Shown: positions 43,546-51,998 of the stretch, piece after piece
Position numbering within the stretch: the stretch's first letter is position 1
Layout: each line of letters begins with the position of its first letter
From: Streptomyces sp. NRRL F-2664
GTDB taxonomy: Bacteria > Actinomycetota > Actinomycetes > Streptomycetales > Streptomycetaceae
Length of the DNA: 64,000 nt
Assembly (NCBI RefSeq): GCF_000719345.1
Contig: NZ_JOFX01000001.1
Span: forward strand, 413,640-477,639
Reading direction: 5' to 3'
Program-made: the position numbers and the translations under genes
Notes under the pieces: model-generated
What the model was told of the DNA's origin: nothing
What the model saw: the letters and a program-made list of their open reading frames with translations, nothing else
The model's database searches: none

Positions 43546-45129
43546 GTGCTGAAACCACTCATCGTCGCCTTCCTCGTCACGTTCGCGGCCGTCGCCTGCG
43601 CGGCCGCCGCATTCGTCTCGCCCTGGTGGTCGGCCGCGGCCGCTCCGCTGCTCCTCCTCGCGGCGACGGCCGTCCACGACGTCGTGCAACGGCGGCACTC
43701 CGTCCTGCGCAACTACCCGGTCCTCGGGCACCTCCGCTTCGCGCTGGAGGGGCTGCGGCCGGAACTCCAGCAGTACTTCATCGAGCGCAACTACGACGGC
43801 CGCCCCTTCGACCGCGACACCCGGGACCTCGTCTACGAGCGGGCCAAGGGCACCGACTCCGAGGAGCCGTTCGGCACCGAGCTCGACCTCTACCAGGCGG
43901 GCAGCGAGTACCTCACGCCGTCCATGGCGCCCCGGCCGGTGCGCACCGACCCGCCCCGGGTGCGCATCGGGGGCCCCGACTGCACCCGCCCCTACGACAT
44001 GGCGCTGCTCAACGTCTCGGCCATGAGCTTCGGTTCGCTCTCGGCCCCGGCCGTCCTCGCCCTCAACACCGGAGCGCGACGGGGCGGCTTCGCCCACGAC
44101 ACCGGCGAGGGCGGCCTGTCGCGCTACCACCTGGAGCCCGGCGGGGACCTCGTATGGGAGATCGGCACCGGGTACTTCGGCTGCAGGACGGCCGACGGCG
44201 ACTTCGACGAACGGGAGTTCGCCCGCAAGGCCGCCCACGAGCACGTCAAATGCGTGTCGCTGAAGATCAGCCAGGGCGCCAAGCCCGGCATCGGCGGCGT
44301 CCTGCCGGCCGCCAAGGTCAATGCGGAGATCGCCCGGGTCCGCGGCGTCCCGCAGGGGAGGACCGTCATTTCGCCGCCCTACCACCGCGTCTACTCCACC
44401 CCCCGCGAGCTGGTGCGGTTCCTGGCGCGCATGCGTGAACTCGCCGACGGCAAGCCCGTCGGCTTCAAGCTGTGCCTCGGCTCCCGCCGCGAGTTCCTCG
44501 CCGTCTGCAAGGCCATGCTGGAGGAGGGCAGCACCCCCGACTTCATCGTCGTCGACGGTGCGGAGGGCGGTACGGGTGCGGCGCCGCTGGAGTTCGTCGA
44601 CCACGTCGGCCTGCCCCTCGGTGAGGGGCTGATGGCCGTGCACAACGCCCTCGTGGGCGCCGGGCTGCGCGACCGGATCCGCATCGGAGCCAGCGGCAAG
44701 GTCGCCACCGGCAGCGACCTCGTCAAACGGCTGCTCCAGGGCGCCGACTACACCAACGCCGGCCGGGCGATGATGTTCGCGGTCGGCTGCATCCAGGCGC
44801 AGCGCTGCCACACCAACACCTGCCCCGTCGGCGTCGCCACCCAGGACGAGCGGCGCGCCCGCGCCGTCGACGTCCCCGACAAGTCGCAGCGCGTGTGGCG
44901 CTACCAGGAGGCCACCGTCAAGAGCGCCCTCCAGATCATGGCCTCGCTGGGCGTCGACGACCCGCGCGACCTGCGCCCCCATATGCTGCTGCAGCGCGTG
45001 GACCCCTATACCGTCCGCTCCTACGCGGAACTGCACACCTGGCTCACCCCGGGCGAGCTGCTCGCATCCCCGCCCGCCGACTGGGCATCCGACTGGGAAG
45101 CGGCCGACCCGGACCGCTTCGCCCACTGA
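43546..45129 (+). CDS. FMN-binding glutamate synthase-like protein
   Basis: This 527-residue protein has an N-terminal membrane region (LIVAFLVTFAAVACAAAAFV plus a second helix) followed by the glutamate synthase alpha-subunit FMN barrel: NVSAMSFGSLSAPAVLALN, GGLSRYHLEPGGDLVWEIGT, CVSLKISQGAKPGIGG and DFIVVDGAEGGTGAAPLE. Cysteines in CIQAQRCHTNTC (C-x5-C-x4-C) match the 3Fe-4S cluster of GltB. The amidotransferase domain is missing, so it is not a complete glutamate synthase; archaeal-type GltS or an unknown membrane oxidoreductase is more likely. GTG 43546 gives the best start. Confidence 0.82.
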   Translation: MLKPLIVAFLVTFAAVACAAAAFVSPWWSAAAAPLLLLAATAVHDVVQRRHSVLRNYPVLGHLRFALEGLRPELQQYFIERNYDGRPFDRDTRDLVYERAKGTDSEEPFGTELDLYQAGSEYLTPSMAPRPVRTDPPRVRIGGPDCTRPYDMALLNVSAMSFGSLSAPAVLALNTGARRGGFAHDTGEGGLSRYHLEPGGDLVWEIGTGYFGCRTADGDFDEREFARKAAHEHVKCVSLKISQGAKPGIGGVLPAAKVNAEIARVRGVPQGRTVISPPYHRVYSTPRELVRFLARMRELADGKPVGFKLCLGSRREFLAVCKAMLEEGSTPDFIVVDGAEGGTGAAPLEFVDHVGLPLGEGLMAVHNALVGAGLRDRIRIGASGKVATGSDLVKRLLQGADYTNAGRAMMFAVGCIQAQRCHTNTCPVGVATQDERRARAVDVPDKSQRVWRYQEATVKSALQIMASLGVDDPRDLRPHMLLQRVDPYTVRSYAELHTWLTPGELLASPPADWASDWEAADPDRFAH

Positions 45130-45157
45130 GAAACCCTCACGACCGGAGGACCCTTCC

Positions 45158-46885
45158 GTGGCACGCACCGTCGCCCACGTCATCGTCGACGCACTCAAGA
45201 ACCTGGGCGTCCAGCACGTCTTCGGAGTCGTCGGAGACGCCCTGAACCCCCTGACCGATGCCATCCGCACCACCGACGGCCTCGACTGGGTCGGCTGCCG
45301 GCACGAGGAGGCTGCCGCCTTCGCCGCCGGCGCCCAGTCCCAGCTCTCCGGAGTCCTCGGCGTGTGTGCGGGCACCGTGGGACCCGGCTCCGTACACCTC
45401 CTCAACGGGCTGTACGACGCGGCCAAGAGCCACGCCCCGGTGCTCGCGATCTGCGGCCAGGTGCCCCTCTCCGAAATGGGCGGCGACTACTTCCAGGAGG
45501 TCGACAACGACCTCCTCTTCCGCGACGTGGCCGTCTACCGCGCCACCGTCACCTCCCCGGACCAGATGCCGCGCATGCTGGAGTCCGCCGTGCGGGCGGC
45601 CGTCGGCCAGGGCGGAGTGGCCGTGCTCACCGTGCCGGCGGACATGGGCGACCGGGAGCTGACCGAGGACCGGCCGGCCCGGTTCGCCCTCGGCCGCGCC
45701 GTCACCCGCCCCGACGACACGGCCCTCGCCGAGGCCGCCGAACTCCTCAACAGCGCCTCCCGGGTCACCCTGCTGGTCGGCCGCGGCGCCCGCGACGCCC
45801 GCACCGAAGTGCTCCGCACCGCGGAGCGGCTCGCCGCGCCCATGGTGCTCACCCTCAAGGCCAAGGAGGGCTTCGAGCACGACAACCCCTTCGAGGTCGG
45901 CCAGACCGGCCTCATCGGCAACCCCGCCGCCGCGCACGCCCTCGACCACGGCGAGGCGCTGCTCATGCTGGGCACCGACTTCCCCTACCGCGACTGGTAC
46001 CCCGAGGACTGCAAGGTCGTCCAGGTCGACGTCCGCGAGGAGCACCTGGGGCGGCGGGTACCCGTCGACGTCGGCCTGGCCGGCGATGTCGGGGCCACCC
46101 TGAGGGCCCTGCTGCCGCTGCTGGAGAAGGCGCCCGACCGGACCCATCTCGACGACGCCCGAAGCCGGTTCGCGAAGTGGCGCGAAGGTCAGCAGCGGCT
46201 GGCCGATCCCGGCCACGACCGGCAGGGGACGGGCAGGCTGCGCGCGGCCCTGGACAACCGGGACCATGCCGTCCGGCCCGAAGCCCTCGCCGCCGCAGTG
46301 GACGCGTACGCCGACGACGACGCCGTGTTCACCTCCGACACCGGCACGGCCACCGTCTGGCTCTCCCGCTTCGTCACCCTGCGAGGTGACCGCCGCCTGA
46401 TCGGCTCGTACAACCTCGGATCGATGGCCAACGCCATGCCCCAGGCCATCGGAGCACAGCTCTGGGCGCCCGAGCGGCAGGTCGTCGCCCTCTGCGGTGA
46501 CGGCGGTCTGGCCATGCTGCTGGGCGACCTGATGACGATCGCCTCGCACCGGCTGCCCGTGAAGATCGTCGTCTTCGACAACCGCCGCCTGGGCATGGTG
46601 GAACTGGAGCAGGAGCAGGTCGGCCTGCCCGAGTTCGGGACCGTCCTCGACAACCCGGACTTCGCCGCCGTCGCCACCGCACTCGGGCTCACCGGCATCC
46701 GCGTCACCTCCCCGGACGACCTCCACGACGGTGTGCGCAAGGCCTTCGAGACCCCGGGGCCCGTCCTGTTGGACGTCCTGACCAACCCGGACGAGGTGGC
46801 GGTGCCCGCGAAGCCGACCGTTGGCCAGGCGTGGGGCTACGCCGTCGCCAAGGCCAAGGAGATCCTCCCCGGTGGTACGGACTGA
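45158..46885 (+). CDS. poxB: Thiamine diphosphate-dependent pyruvate oxidase (PoxB-like)
   Basis: This 575-residue enzyme is of the pyruvate:quinone oxidoreductase / acetolactate-type family, converting pyruvate to acetate and CO2 with electrons to FAD and quinone. The catalytic Glu is in GCRHEEAAAFAAGAQ. The ThDP motif is GDGGLAMLLGDLMT followed by FDNRRLGMV. The central domain (VTLLVGRGARDARTEVLRT) is the FAD-binding region. GTG 45158 has CCGGAGGACCC upstream. It lies 28 bases after the GltS-like gene, so the two may be cotranscribed. Confidence 0.85.
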   Translation: MARTVAHVIVDALKNLGVQHVFGVVGDALNPLTDAIRTTDGLDWVGCRHEEAAAFAAGAQSQLSGVLGVCAGTVGPGSVHLLNGLYDAAKSHAPVLAICGQVPLSEMGGDYFQEVDNDLLFRDVAVYRATVTSPDQMPRMLESAVRAAVGQGGVAVLTVPADMGDRELTEDRPARFALGRAVTRPDDTALAEAAELLNSASRVTLLVGRGARDARTEVLRTAERLAAPMVLTLKAKEGFEHDNPFEVGQTGLIGNPAAAHALDHGEALLMLGTDFPYRDWYPEDCKVVQVDVREEHLGRRVPVDVGLAGDVGATLRALLPLLEKAPDRTHLDDARSRFAKWREGQQRLADPGHDRQGTGRLRAALDNRDHAVRPEALAAAVDAYADDDAVFTSDTGTATVWLSRFVTLRGDRRLIGSYNLGSMANAMPQAIGAQLWAPERQVVALCGDGGLAMLLGDLMTIASHRLPVKIVVFDNRRLGMVELEQEQVGLPEFGTVLDNPDFAAVATALGLTGIRVTSPDDLHDGVRKAFETPGPVLLDVLTNPDEVAVPAKPTVGQAWGYAVAKAKEILPGGTD

Positions 46886-47000
46886 GGGGCCGTCACCCGT
46901 CCGCGACGCGTGATCGGGCCGTTGCCGGGTAGCCGCGCAGCGACGCCCGATAGGCACAACCTGCTGTGCTGCAACCACCCTTGAAGGAGAGGCAAGCGCC

Positions 47001-47360
47001 ATGACGCTGATACCGCACGTGAACGACAAGGCAGTGCCCGCCCCGGCCGAGCTCCGCAAGCACGTCACCCGTGCGACCGGCCGGCTCCGCGACACCGCTG
47101 TGCACGTCGGACGCCTCGTGGAGGACAAGACCCCCGATCCCCTCCTCGCGGGGGCGCTGCGCACCGCGACCCGCGTCCGGGAGACGGCCGCCCGCGCAGG
47201 CCGGCTCACCGGCCACCGCAGGCTCGACTCCGTGCGGGCCGGGGCCGGTCGGGCCGCGACCCTGGCACGGGCCAACCGCACCGCGCTGACCACGGTCGTG
47301 GGCGTCCTCACCGCCGCCGTGCTCGCCCGGCGTGCCCGGCGGACCCGGCGTACGAAGTAG
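47001..47360 (+). CDS. Basic hypothetical protein
   Basis: This encodes 119 residues rich in Arg, Ala and Thr. It is predicted as a long helix with heptad-like spacing (ELRKHVTRATGRLRDTAVHV) and a short hydrophobic segment near the end (ALTTVVGVLTAAVLA) before a RRARRTRRTK tail. It may be membrane- or DNA-associated. AAGGAGAGGCAAGCGCC precedes the ATG. Family not recognised. Confidence 0.7.
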   Translation: MTLIPHVNDKAVPAPAELRKHVTRATGRLRDTAVHVGRLVEDKTPDPLLAGALRTATRVRETAARAGRLTGHRRLDSVRAGAGRAATLARANRTALTTVVGVLTAAVLARRARRTRRTK

Positions 47361-47511
47361 GCGGCGCGGGGGCGGCGCGGGGCGGCCGGGGCCCCTCCGC
47401 GCCGCCCCCCTGTGTGCAGGGTGCCCGCACGCGAGGGCCCCGTCCGGCAGGGTCCGGCCTCCCGGCAGCGCCCTCCTCCCGCAGGCCTCCTGCACGGCCC
47501 GCCGGGCTCCA

Positions 47512-48429
47512 TCAGGCGGCCGGGCCGCCGCCCCGCGGTCCGGCCCCCGCTCCCCGCGCCCGCTCGGCGTTGAACTGGGCGCCGGTGAGCAGCGCGAGAT
47601 TGGCGAACCAGAGCCAGATCACGAACACCACGATCCCGGCCAGCGACCCGTAGAGGCGGCCGTAGGTGTCCAGTTGCGTGTACAGCGTGAAGAGCCCCGA
47701 GGCGGACAGCCACAGCAGCGCTGCCAGTACCCCGCCGGGCAGGCCCCGCCGCGCGCCGCGGCTCTGGGCCGGTCCGGTCCGGAACAGGACCAGCACCAGG
47801 AGCGTCACCACCACCAGCAGCACCGGCCACCGCAGGAACGCGAAGGCTTCCGCACCCGCCGCTCCGAGCGCCCGCGCGGCCCACCGGGCGGGCGGCCCCG
47901 ACGCGACCAGCCCCACCGCGCCCACCAGGAGCAGCACCAGCAGCAGCGCCGCGTGCACGACGAGCAGGTGCGCGGCCCGCAGCGGGCGCCGCGTGTCCGG
48001 CACCCGGTGCATCATGTGCAGGGCGCGGCGGAACACCGCCAGATAGCTGCACGCCGACCACAACGCGCTGACCACCCCGCCGAGCAGCAGGGCCCACATC
48101 GAGGAGTACCCCTCCGGAACGCCGCCCAGCGCCTCCCGCAGCACCTGCGCCGACTGCGGGGGCGCGTAGGCGGTCAGCTCCGCGACGAGCCGGTCCCGGC
48201 GGGCACCGCCCAGCAGGCCCACGACGGACACGGCAATGACGAGAGCCGGCAGCAGCGCCAGCAGGGCGTAGTAGGTGAGGGCCGCCGCCTGGTCGGCGAG
48301 GTTGTCCGTCCACACGCGGACGGCCGTACGCCGCAACTCGGCCCGGGTGCGCCCCCCGAGGCCGGGAACAGCGGTGGCGGGGGCGGGCGGACCGCCTCGA
48401 CGCGGAGCGGTGCTGGGGATGTCGGTCAC
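47512..48429 (-). CDS. YihY/BrkB-family membrane protein
   Basis: This 305-residue protein has six transmembrane helices of the YihY family: RVWTDNLADQAAALTYYALL (the conserved motif before helix 1), LLPALVIAVSVVGLLGG, AHLLVVHAALLLVLLLVGAV, FLRWPVLLVVVTLLVLVLF and SLAGIVVFVIWLWFANLALL. Several homologues were once called ribonuclease BN in error; the function is unknown. GTG 48429 was chosen because the longer frame is Gly/Arg-rich noise. Confidence 0.85.
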   Translation of the reverse strand: MTDIPSTAPRRGGPPAPATAVPGLGGRTRAELRRTAVRVWTDNLADQAAALTYYALLALLPALVIAVSVVGLLGGARRDRLVAELTAYAPPQSAQVLREALGGVPEGYSSMWALLLGGVVSALWSACSYLAVFRRALHMMHRVPDTRRPLRAAHLLVVHAALLLVLLLVGAVGLVASGPPARWAARALGAAGAEAFAFLRWPVLLVVVTLLVLVLFRTGPAQSRGARRGLPGGVLAALLWLSASGLFTLYTQLDTYGRLYGSLAGIVVFVIWLWFANLALLTGAQFNAERARGAGAGPRGGGPAA

Positions 48430-48512
48430 CCCGTGCGCGTGCCCTGCGCGCACCCCGCGCATGCGCCCGCCGCCCCCGCGTACCGGCCCGCCGGCCGGGT
48501 ACACGCGCCCGC

Positions 48513-49064
48513 ATGACGTGGAGCCACGCGCGAGCGCGCGACGAAGAACCGCAGGAAGCGGTGCAGATCGCCACCCCCGAGAAGAACCGCCCGGCCCACC
48601 CCGCCGTACGGGCCCTGGCCATGCTGGCCGCCTTCGCCGGCACGGTCCTGTTCAGCGTGGTCCTGGCCCGGCTGACACTGGAACCGTCCGCCGCCTCGGT
48701 GGCCCTCGTGCACCCCAACCTCAGGCCCGGCCACTCGATCGGCGCCTACCTGCAGGGGGCCTCGACGGTCGAGGCGGCCCGCCAGATCGGCGGCAACCTG
48801 CTGCTGGGCCTGCCGTTCGGTGTGCTCCTGCCCGTACTGCTGCCGCCCGCCCGCGGACTGCTGCGGGTCGCCGCGGTGACCGTGTGCCTGATGACCCTCG
48901 TGGAGCTGATCCAGGGCGCCCTCGTCACCGGACGCGTCTTCGACATCGACGACGTCATCCTCAACACCACCGGAGCGCTCCTCGGTTACCTCCTGATCGG
49001 CCTGCGACTGGGCCGCGCCGTGCACCCTCGCCGCAGGCACTGGTGGCACCGCCGCCGTTCGTGA
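48513..49064 (+). CDS. VanZ-family membrane protein
   Basis: This 183-residue protein has four predicted helices and the VanZ pattern: RQIGGNLLLGLPFGVLLPVL followed by MTLVELIQGALVTGRVFDID and DVILNTTGALLGYLLI. VanZ relatives are linked to low-level teicoplanin resistance in enterococci; the role here is unknown. The start is uncertain: ATG 48513 or GTG 48561, which sits closely behind GCAGGAAGCG. It lies directly upstream of ramC on the same strand with a 98-base gap. Confidence 0.8.
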   Translation: MTWSHARARDEEPQEAVQIATPEKNRPAHPAVRALAMLAAFAGTVLFSVVLARLTLEPSAASVALVHPNLRPGHSIGAYLQGASTVEAARQIGGNLLLGLPFGVLLPVLLPPARGLLRVAAVTVCLMTLVELIQGALVTGRVFDIDDVILNTTGALLGYLLIGLRLGRAVHPRRRHWWHRRRS

Positions 49065-49162
49065 CTCGTGAGTACTGCACATCCCATCGGTGACAGCCGT
49101 GACTGTCGCACCCCGCGCCGGGCGTGACACCTTCAGGTCTGCCACCGACCGAGGGAGCAGGT

Positions 49163-51799
49163 GTGAACAAGGGGTACGCCGCCTTCTGCGACGCAGACCG
49201 CTGGTTCTACGACGCGCCGTACCGGCGGGCCGGCGAGAGCTACCCGGCAGCCCTCGCCCCCGTCCCGGCGGGCTGGCGCTCGCACCGCAGCGGCGACTGG
49301 CTCGCCCTGCGCCCCGAGGACGCCGAACTGCCCGCGCAGGGCTGGAAGATCCACGTCTCGGCCACGCTCGACAACGCCGAGTCGGTGCTCGGGACGGTGC
49401 ACGCCTACTGCACCGAGCGCAACATCGCCTTCAAGTTCATCCCGAGCCGCTACCTGCTGCACCTGCGCAACGCCAAGTACGCCGACCGCGCGGCGAGCGG
49501 CAAGTTCATCACCGTGTACCCCGCCGACGAGCAGCAGTGCCGCCGCATCGCCGAGGACCTCGACGCCGCGCTCGCCGGGGCGGCCGGCCCGTACATCCTC
49601 AGCGACCTGCGCTGGGGCGCCGGCCCGGTCCACCTGCGCTACGGCAGCTTCACCCTGCGGCACTGCTACGGCGAGCACGGCCAACTCGTCCCGGCCGTCG
49701 AGACCCCCGACGGCCGGCTCGTACCGGACCGGCGCGAACCCTCCTTCCACCTGCCCGACTGGCTCCGAGCGCCGGCCTGGCTGGAGCCCCACCTGCGGGC
49801 ACGGTCCGCCGTCACCCTGACCGGGATCCCCTTCACGGTGGAACGGGCCCTGCACTTCTCCAACGGCGGCGGCGTCTACGTCGGCAAGGACACCCGCACC
49901 GGAGAGGCCGTCGTCCTCAAGGAGGCCCGCCCGCACGCCGGACTCGCCGCCGACGGCGCCGACGCGGTGACCCGGCTGCACCGCGAACGGGCCGCGCTGG
50001 AGCGGCTGGCGGGCCTGGACTGCGTACCCGCCGTCCGCGGCACCTTCACGGTCGGCGACCACCACTTCCTCGTCCTGCAGCACCTCGACGGCAAACCGCT
50101 CAACACCTACTTCGCCCGCCGCCACCCCCTGATCGAGGCCGACCCCACCCCGGACGAGCTCGCCTCCTACACCCACTGGGCCCTGAAGATCCACCAGCGC
50201 GTGACCGAGGCCGTCGAAGCCGTCCACACCCGCGGGGTCGTCTTCAACGACCTCCACCTCTTCAACATCATGGTCGCCGAGGACGCCGCGGGCGAACCCT
50301 CCGTCGCCCTGCTGGACTTCGAGGCAGCCGCGCACATCGACGAGGGCCTGCGCCAGACCGTGGCCAACCCGGCCTTCGTCGCCCCCGCCGAGCGGCGCGG
50401 ATTCGGCGTCGACCGCTACGCCCTCGCCTGCCTGCGGCTCGCCCTCTTCCTCCCGCTCACCAGCCTGCTCGTCATGGACCGCACCAAGGCCGCACACCTG
50501 GCCGCAGTCGCCGCCGAACAGTTCCCCGTACCACGCAGGTTCCTCGACGAGGCCGTCGAGGAGATCCTCTCCGGCGCACCCGAGGGCCTGCCCGGCGACC
50601 GCCTGCCCGCACCGGCCGGACCGTACCTGCCCGTCGAGCCGCGGCACTGGCCGGCCGCCCGCACCTCCATGACCGCGGCGCTGCGCGCCAGCGCCACCCC
50701 GCACCGCGAGGATCGCTTCGTCCCCGGCGACATCGCCCAGTTCGCGAGCGTCCACGGCGGCATCGGCTTCGGCCACGGCATCGCCGGCGTGCTCCACGCC
50801 CTCGCCGAGACCGGCGCCGCACCCTGGCCCGAAGCCGAGGAGTGGCTGCTCGACCGGACCGCGCAACCGGACTCCGGCACACCGCTCGGCTTCTACGACG
50901 GCCTCGCCGGGACCGCCTGGACCCTGAACCGGCTCGGACACCCGGAGCGCGCCCTCGCCCTCGCCGAACGGCTCCTCGACCAGCCCTGGGAGAGCGCCGG
51001 CCCCGACCTGTACGGCGGCCTCGCCGGCATCGGCCTCGCCCTGGACGCCCTCGCCACCGCGAGCGGCGAGGGCGAACTGCGCTCCGCGGCCCTGCGCTGC
51101 GCCGAGCTCCTCGCCCGGCCCGAGCAACGGCCCACCCGCGCCGGCCTGCTGTACGGCCACTCCGGCCCCGCCCTGCTCTTCGTACGCCTCTACGAGCGCA
51201 CCGGCGACAAGGAACTGCTGATCCAGGCCGCCCACGCCCTCCACCGCGACCTCGACCGCTGCGTCACCAGCGCGTACGGCACCCTCCAGGTCAATGAGGG
51301 CTGGCGCACCATGCCGTACCTGGGCGAAGGCAGCGTCGGGATCGGCATGGTCCTCGACGACTGGCTCGAACACGGCCCGGACGAGCGCTTCGAGCAGGCC
51401 AGGCTGGAGATCGTACGGGCGGCGCAGGCCACCTTCTATGCCCAGCCCGGGCTGATGCGCGGCGCCGCCGGCATGATCCTCCACCTGGCCCGGACCACCA
51501 CCCCGGGACCCGGCACCGGGCCCGGTGCCGTCGCCCGCCAGATCGACGCACTGGCCCGGCACGCCGTGCCGTACCAGGGGCATCTGGCCTTCCCCGGCGA
51601 GCAGATGATGCGGCTGTCCATGGACCTCACCACGGGCACGGCCGGCGCCCTCCTCGCCCTCGGCAGCGCGGCGCCCGGCGGGCGCGCGCACCTGCCGTTC
51701 CTCCCGCCGCTGCGTGACGCTGCAGCGGCCCACCAGCCGGTCCCGTCCGGGGCCGTGACCCATCGCACCACTCGAGAGAAGAAGAGGAATCTGACATGA
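49163..51799 (+). CDS. ramC: Class III lanthipeptide synthetase RamC (LanKC)
   Basis: This 878-residue modifying enzyme for SapB is of the RamC/AmfT type. An N-terminal lyase region (YAAFCDADRWFYDAPYRRAG, then CTERNIAFKFIPSRYLLH) precedes a kinase domain at about 220-480 (VVLKEARPHAGL; VVFNDLHLFNIMVAED; LLDFEAA, a DFE variant of DFG). The C-terminal half is a LanC-like cyclase with the Gly-rich repeats LGFYDGLAGTAWTL, YGGLAGIGLALDAL and LLYGHSGPALLF. It lacks the zinc ligands Cys-Cys-His, as in class III. GTG 49163 has GAGGGAGCAGGT upstream. Its stop overlaps ramS by ATGA. Confidence 0.93.
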   Translation: MNKGYAAFCDADRWFYDAPYRRAGESYPAALAPVPAGWRSHRSGDWLALRPEDAELPAQGWKIHVSATLDNAESVLGTVHAYCTERNIAFKFIPSRYLLHLRNAKYADRAASGKFITVYPADEQQCRRIAEDLDAALAGAAGPYILSDLRWGAGPVHLRYGSFTLRHCYGEHGQLVPAVETPDGRLVPDRREPSFHLPDWLRAPAWLEPHLRARSAVTLTGIPFTVERALHFSNGGGVYVGKDTRTGEAVVLKEARPHAGLAADGADAVTRLHRERAALERLAGLDCVPAVRGTFTVGDHHFLVLQHLDGKPLNTYFARRHPLIEADPTPDELASYTHWALKIHQRVTEAVEAVHTRGVVFNDLHLFNIMVAEDAAGEPSVALLDFEAAAHIDEGLRQTVANPAFVAPAERRGFGVDRYALACLRLALFLPLTSLLVMDRTKAAHLAAVAAEQFPVPRRFLDEAVEEILSGAPEGLPGDRLPAPAGPYLPVEPRHWPAARTSMTAALRASATPHREDRFVPGDIAQFASVHGGIGFGHGIAGVLHALAETGAAPWPEAEEWLLDRTAQPDSGTPLGFYDGLAGTAWTLNRLGHPERALALAERLLDQPWESAGPDLYGGLAGIGLALDALATASGEGELRSAALRCAELLARPEQRPTRAGLLYGHSGPALLFVRLYERTGDKELLIQAAHALHRDLDRCVTSAYGTLQVNEGWRTMPYLGEGSVGIGMVLDDWLEHGPDERFEQARLEIVRAAQATFYAQPGLMRGAAGMILHLARTTTPGPGTGPGAVARQIDALARHAVPYQGHLAFPGEQMMRLSMDLTTGTAGALLALGSAAPGGRAHLPFLPPLRDAAAAHQPVPSGAVTHRTTREKKRNLT

Positions 51800-51930
51800 C
51801 GCTTCTTGACCTGCAGTCGATGGAGACCCCCAAGGAAGAGACCAGCGAGGTCGCGATGACCGGCGGCGGCAGCCGGGCCAGCCTGCTCCTCTGCGGGGAC
51901 AGCAGCCTGAGCATCACGACCTGTAACTGA
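51796..51930 (+). CDS. ramS: SapB lanthipeptide precursor RamS
   Basis: This encodes 44 residues. The leader MTLLDLQSMETPKEETSEVA has the LFDLQ/LLDLQ motif recognised by RamC. The core carries the SapB pattern TGGGSRASLLLCGD followed by SSLSITTCN, with Ser and Cys spaced for two rings (Ser-x6-Cys twice) and further Ser for dehydration. SapB is the surfactant peptide that lets aerial hyphae rise. Compared with RamS of S. coelicolor (core TGSRASLLLCGD...), this core has an extra GG near its N-terminus. It is coupled to ramC by ATGA. Confidence 0.95.
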   Translation: MTLLDLQSMETPKEETSEVAMTGGGSRASLLLCGDSSLSITTCN

Positions 51931-51942
51931 TCCGGGTCATCT

Positions 51943-51972
51943 CGGGCCCGGGCGGTTCACCGCCCGGGCCCG
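51943..51972 (+). terminator. Intercistronic hairpin between ramS and ramA
   Basis: CGGGCCCGGGCGG and CCGCCCGGGCCCG form 13 perfect pairs with the loop TTCA, starting 12 bases after ramS. It should stabilise ramCS mRNA or partly terminate transcription, keeping ramAB below ramS, as is typical in lantibiotic operons. Confidence 0.7.
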
Positions 51973-51998
51973 CACCACTTCCCTGGAGGCATCCGCCG

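Noticed and set aside
45137..48718. A 1193-codon minus-strand frame across PoxB and the YihY gene
   Set aside because: It is antisense to PoxB and uses the wrong frame over YihY; low-complexity protein.
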